Shown here: positions 5,448-6,901 of the stretch, piece by piece | Layout: each line of letters opens with the position of its first letter | Position numbering within the stretch: the stretch's first letter is position 1 | Assembly (NCBI GenBank): GCA_031283905.1 | Contig: JAITAW010000206.1 | Location: forward strand, 1 to 6,901 | Length of the DNA: 6,901 nucleotides | Direction: 5' to 3' | DNA from: Treponema sp. | GTDB taxonomy: Bacteria; Spirochaetota; Spirochaetia; Treponematales; Breznakiellaceae | Notes under the pieces: model-generated | The model's input: only the letters and a program-made list of their open reading frames with translations | The model's database searches: none | What the model was told of the DNA's origin: nothing | Program-made: the position numbers and the translations under genes

Positions 5448-5609
5448 GGCACATGGGACAGGGCATCTATTATTTTCGCTTTCTTTAGAAAATCATTCTT
5501 GCAATATATGTGAGCTAATATTTGGAACAGGCTCTAGTAAAATCAAACAGGATTATCCCTCCTTGCAATGCGGCATCGGTAGCTTGCAATACCGAAACAG
5601 TGAAACAGA
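5448..5609. other. Intergenic spacer between convergent genes
   Basis: AT-rich in its middle part, with no usable open frame. It contains three copies of CTTGCAAT (5498-5505, 5562-5569, 5583-5590). The last two flank or overlap a small inverted repeat TCGGTA/TACCGA (5576-5581 with 5590-5595). Nothing else is recognised. Confidence 0.5.
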
Positions 5610-5638
5610 CCAGCCTGTGAAACTTAGGAACAGGCTGG
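5610..5638 (-). terminator. Hairpin at the 3' end of the mannanase gene, probable terminator
   Basis: CCAGCCTGT (5610-5618) and ACAGGCTGG (5630-5638) form a perfect 9-bp stem with an 11-nt loop, starting 12 bp beyond the mannanase stop codon. In the - strand direction it is followed by a T-rich but interrupted tract (TCTGTTTCACTGTTTCGG), so it is a plausible but not classical intrinsic terminator. It may also limit read-through from the convergent gene on its left. Confidence 0.55.
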
Positions 5639-5650
5639 CCTGTGGCGTGT

Positions 5651-6901
5651 TTATTCAAAGATTATTTTGGTAGCTTCAGACAGAACCGCACGAATATCAT
5701 CGTAGTACAGAGTCGACTCGAGTACCCACGGCGCACCGCCATCGGGCGCAATGGTGTTGCACCACAAGCCCACGGCGGTAATGGAGTCCGCAGCAAAAGC
5801 GCCGTTCTGCTTGCCCACAAAAGCTGAGAACGGTATGGTAATGAGTTTAGGCTCGGTGGTAGCGGCAAAATCAGAAAGGTACACTTCAAACTCTTCGGAA
5901 CCTGACTTGATCTGAACCACCACCTTTTGCCCCTTGCCGTCAGGCTTCATCCAAAGCTGCAAGGCGTTGTATTTCGACCAATCCGCCGACTGCGGGATAA
6001 CCACGCCGGTCCAGCCCTCGCCGCCTTTTGTCGATATCCGATACGTGAAGGCAAGACCGAAACCGCCCGAATGTTTTTGTTCTGCGGAAAGGCTGAGCGC
6101 ATTACTACAATCGGCGCCTGAGTTCGCGGTCCACACACTCTGCAAAAGGGCGTCCTGACCGTAGTACAACTCAAAGTCGTCAACAACGCTCAAGTCCGTC
6201 CGCACCGCCTTCTCACCCCAAAATACTTCCATTGTGGAAAGGGTCTTTTCACCCGATATGACGGCTATGACGCCTGAGGTCTGCCCAAAGGATGCGACCT
6301 GCTTTGCGCTTATGGTGGCGGAATACCACGTTGCCCCTCCGGAATCTTTTTGCGCCGGCACCAACAAGAACTCATTGCCGCCGCTTACCGAGAAAACAAC
6401 GTCTTTGCTTCCGCTCACGCTTGCCAATAGCTTACACTCGCCTTTGACGAACGCTCCGCCTGCAGGCGCAAGAATATAGCCGCTCTCTTGGGTGCGTGCG
6501 GGGGTTACGGACGGCGTGGTCTGTATGCGGTAAAAAGCGGTGGTGTCGGCAAAGACGGACCTTGGATCGTTGTAGAAGTCTATGAAGCCGTCGACCAAAG
6601 GATGCCCTGTTGTGGGGCTTACTTTGAACGGCGCCATGTAGTTGTCGCCGCCTGAGAAGTTCGCCCAGACAAGATAGTAAGCCATGTTGGATTGAGAGAC
6701 AATATCCAGAACGTCGGTGAACCAGCTTTGCCGTCTATTAGTACCTATGCCTGAGGTGCTCATGCCGGTTTCGGAAACGGCGGATACTTTGCCGTGCTTT
6801 TTGGCAGCCGAATCGACCAGTGCAACGGTCTCCTTAAAGCTGCCTAAAACCCACTCGTCGGCTCCGCCTGAATTATCGTAGTAGTCGAAAGCGATAATAT
6901 C
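5651..6901 (-). CDS. GH26 beta-1,4-mannanase with C-terminal carbohydrate-binding module, 5' partial
   Basis: The frame is open to the right edge, so the visible 416 residues are the C-terminal part. Residues 1-121 are the last third of a GH26 (beta/alpha)8 barrel. DIIAFDYYD is a strand end; KVSAVSETG carries E44, by family pattern the catalytic nucleophile. YYLVWANFSGGDNYMAPF follows, and HPLVDGFIDFYNDPRSVFAD is the typical barrel end. The acid/base Glu lies upstream, outside the window. Residues ~122-231 form a beta-rich Ig-like linker domain. Residues ~238-408 start with VDDFELYYG and contain GEGWTGVVIPQSADWSKYN, LQLWMKPDGKGQKVVVQIKS, ITIPFSAF and LYYDDIRAV. That is a galactose-binding-like beta sandwich of the CBM11/CIA30 type often appended to GH26 enzymes. 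The enzyme is expected to be exported and to cut mannan or glucomannan chains. No lesion is seen, so it is likely active, unlike the transport module at the other end of the window. Confidence 0.88.
   Translation of the reverse strand, partial: DIIAFDYYDNSGGADEWVLGSFKETVALVDSAAKKHGKVSAVSETGMSTSGIGTNRRQSWFTDVLDIVSQSNMAYYLVWANFSGGDNYMAPFKVSPTTGHPLVDGFIDFYNDPRSVFADTTAFYRIQTTPSVTPARTQESGYILAPAGGAFVKGECKLLASVSGSKDVVFSVSGGNEFLLVPAQKDSGGATWYSATISAKQVASFGQTSGVIAVISGEKTLSTMEVFWGEKAVRTDLSVVDDFELYYGQDALLQSVWTANSGADCSNALSLSAEQKHSGGFGLAFTYRISTKGGEGWTGVVIPQSADWSKYNALQLWMKPDGKGQKVVVQIKSGSEEFEVYLSDFAATTEPKLITIPFSAFVGKQNGAFAADSITAVGLWCNTIAPDGGAPWVLESTLYYDDIRAVLSEATKIIFE

Noticed and set aside
5065..5466. 133-aa - strand frame over the end of the secreted protein
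   Set aside because: Mostly antisense to the confirmed gene. The rest is the structured repeat, whose inverted arms create the open frame.
1..6901. CRISPR array, tRNA, rRNA or complete insertion sequence
   Set aside because: No regularly spaced direct repeats, no tRNA cloverleaf, no rRNA-like sequence and no transposase frame were seen on either strand.

Overview
The window reads as a piece of a spirochaete chromosome, most likely Treponema-like with mid-range GC. This rests on gene content: a large LplA/YtcQ-type sugar-binding protein next to YesM/YesN-type two-component genes, a small Hsp20, an unfamiliar secreted protein, and a GH26 mannanase. The lineage assignment is from memory of such gene neighbourhoods and is only moderately secure.

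Left third (1-2601, + strand): a decaying oligosaccharide uptake and sensing module. The solute-binding protein (open at the left edge) has an in-frame TAA at 1252, and its recognisable C-terminus continues in the same frame to 1491. Next comes a short block of palindromes (1501-1576). It is followed by only the last ~48 codons of a YesM-type histidine kinase, itself broken by a TGA at 1666. Then comes a YesN-type response regulator (REC plus AraC HTH) whose last helix is cut by a -1 frameshift near 2550. The lost tail is readable in another frame up to 2601. Three neighbouring genes each carrying a lesion points to relaxed selection on the whole module.

Middle (2602-3641): a non-coding stretch that becomes a well-organised control region for an hsp20 gene. 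It holds a 9+9 bp dyad, six T-tracts spaced close to one helical turn, a full-consensus sigma-54 promoter, and a ~150-nt leader with successive hairpins. The last hairpin abuts the Shine-Dalgarno sequence. The gene ends in a strong intrinsic terminator.

Right half (3642-6901): a ~385-bp stretch with no intact gene, then a 435-aa secreted protein. That protein carries a Cys-Ser-Gly-Phe motif and a distant His motif, suggesting an NlpC/P60-like (papain-like) fold. Next is an ~82-nt inverted-repeat element that would fold as a three-way junction. On the - strand, convergent, is the C-terminal 416 residues of a GH26 beta-mannanase with a middle beta-rich region and a C-terminal carbohydrate-binding module. 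Mannan breakdown and the sugar-binding protein may belong to the same lifestyle, but nothing in the window links them in one operon.
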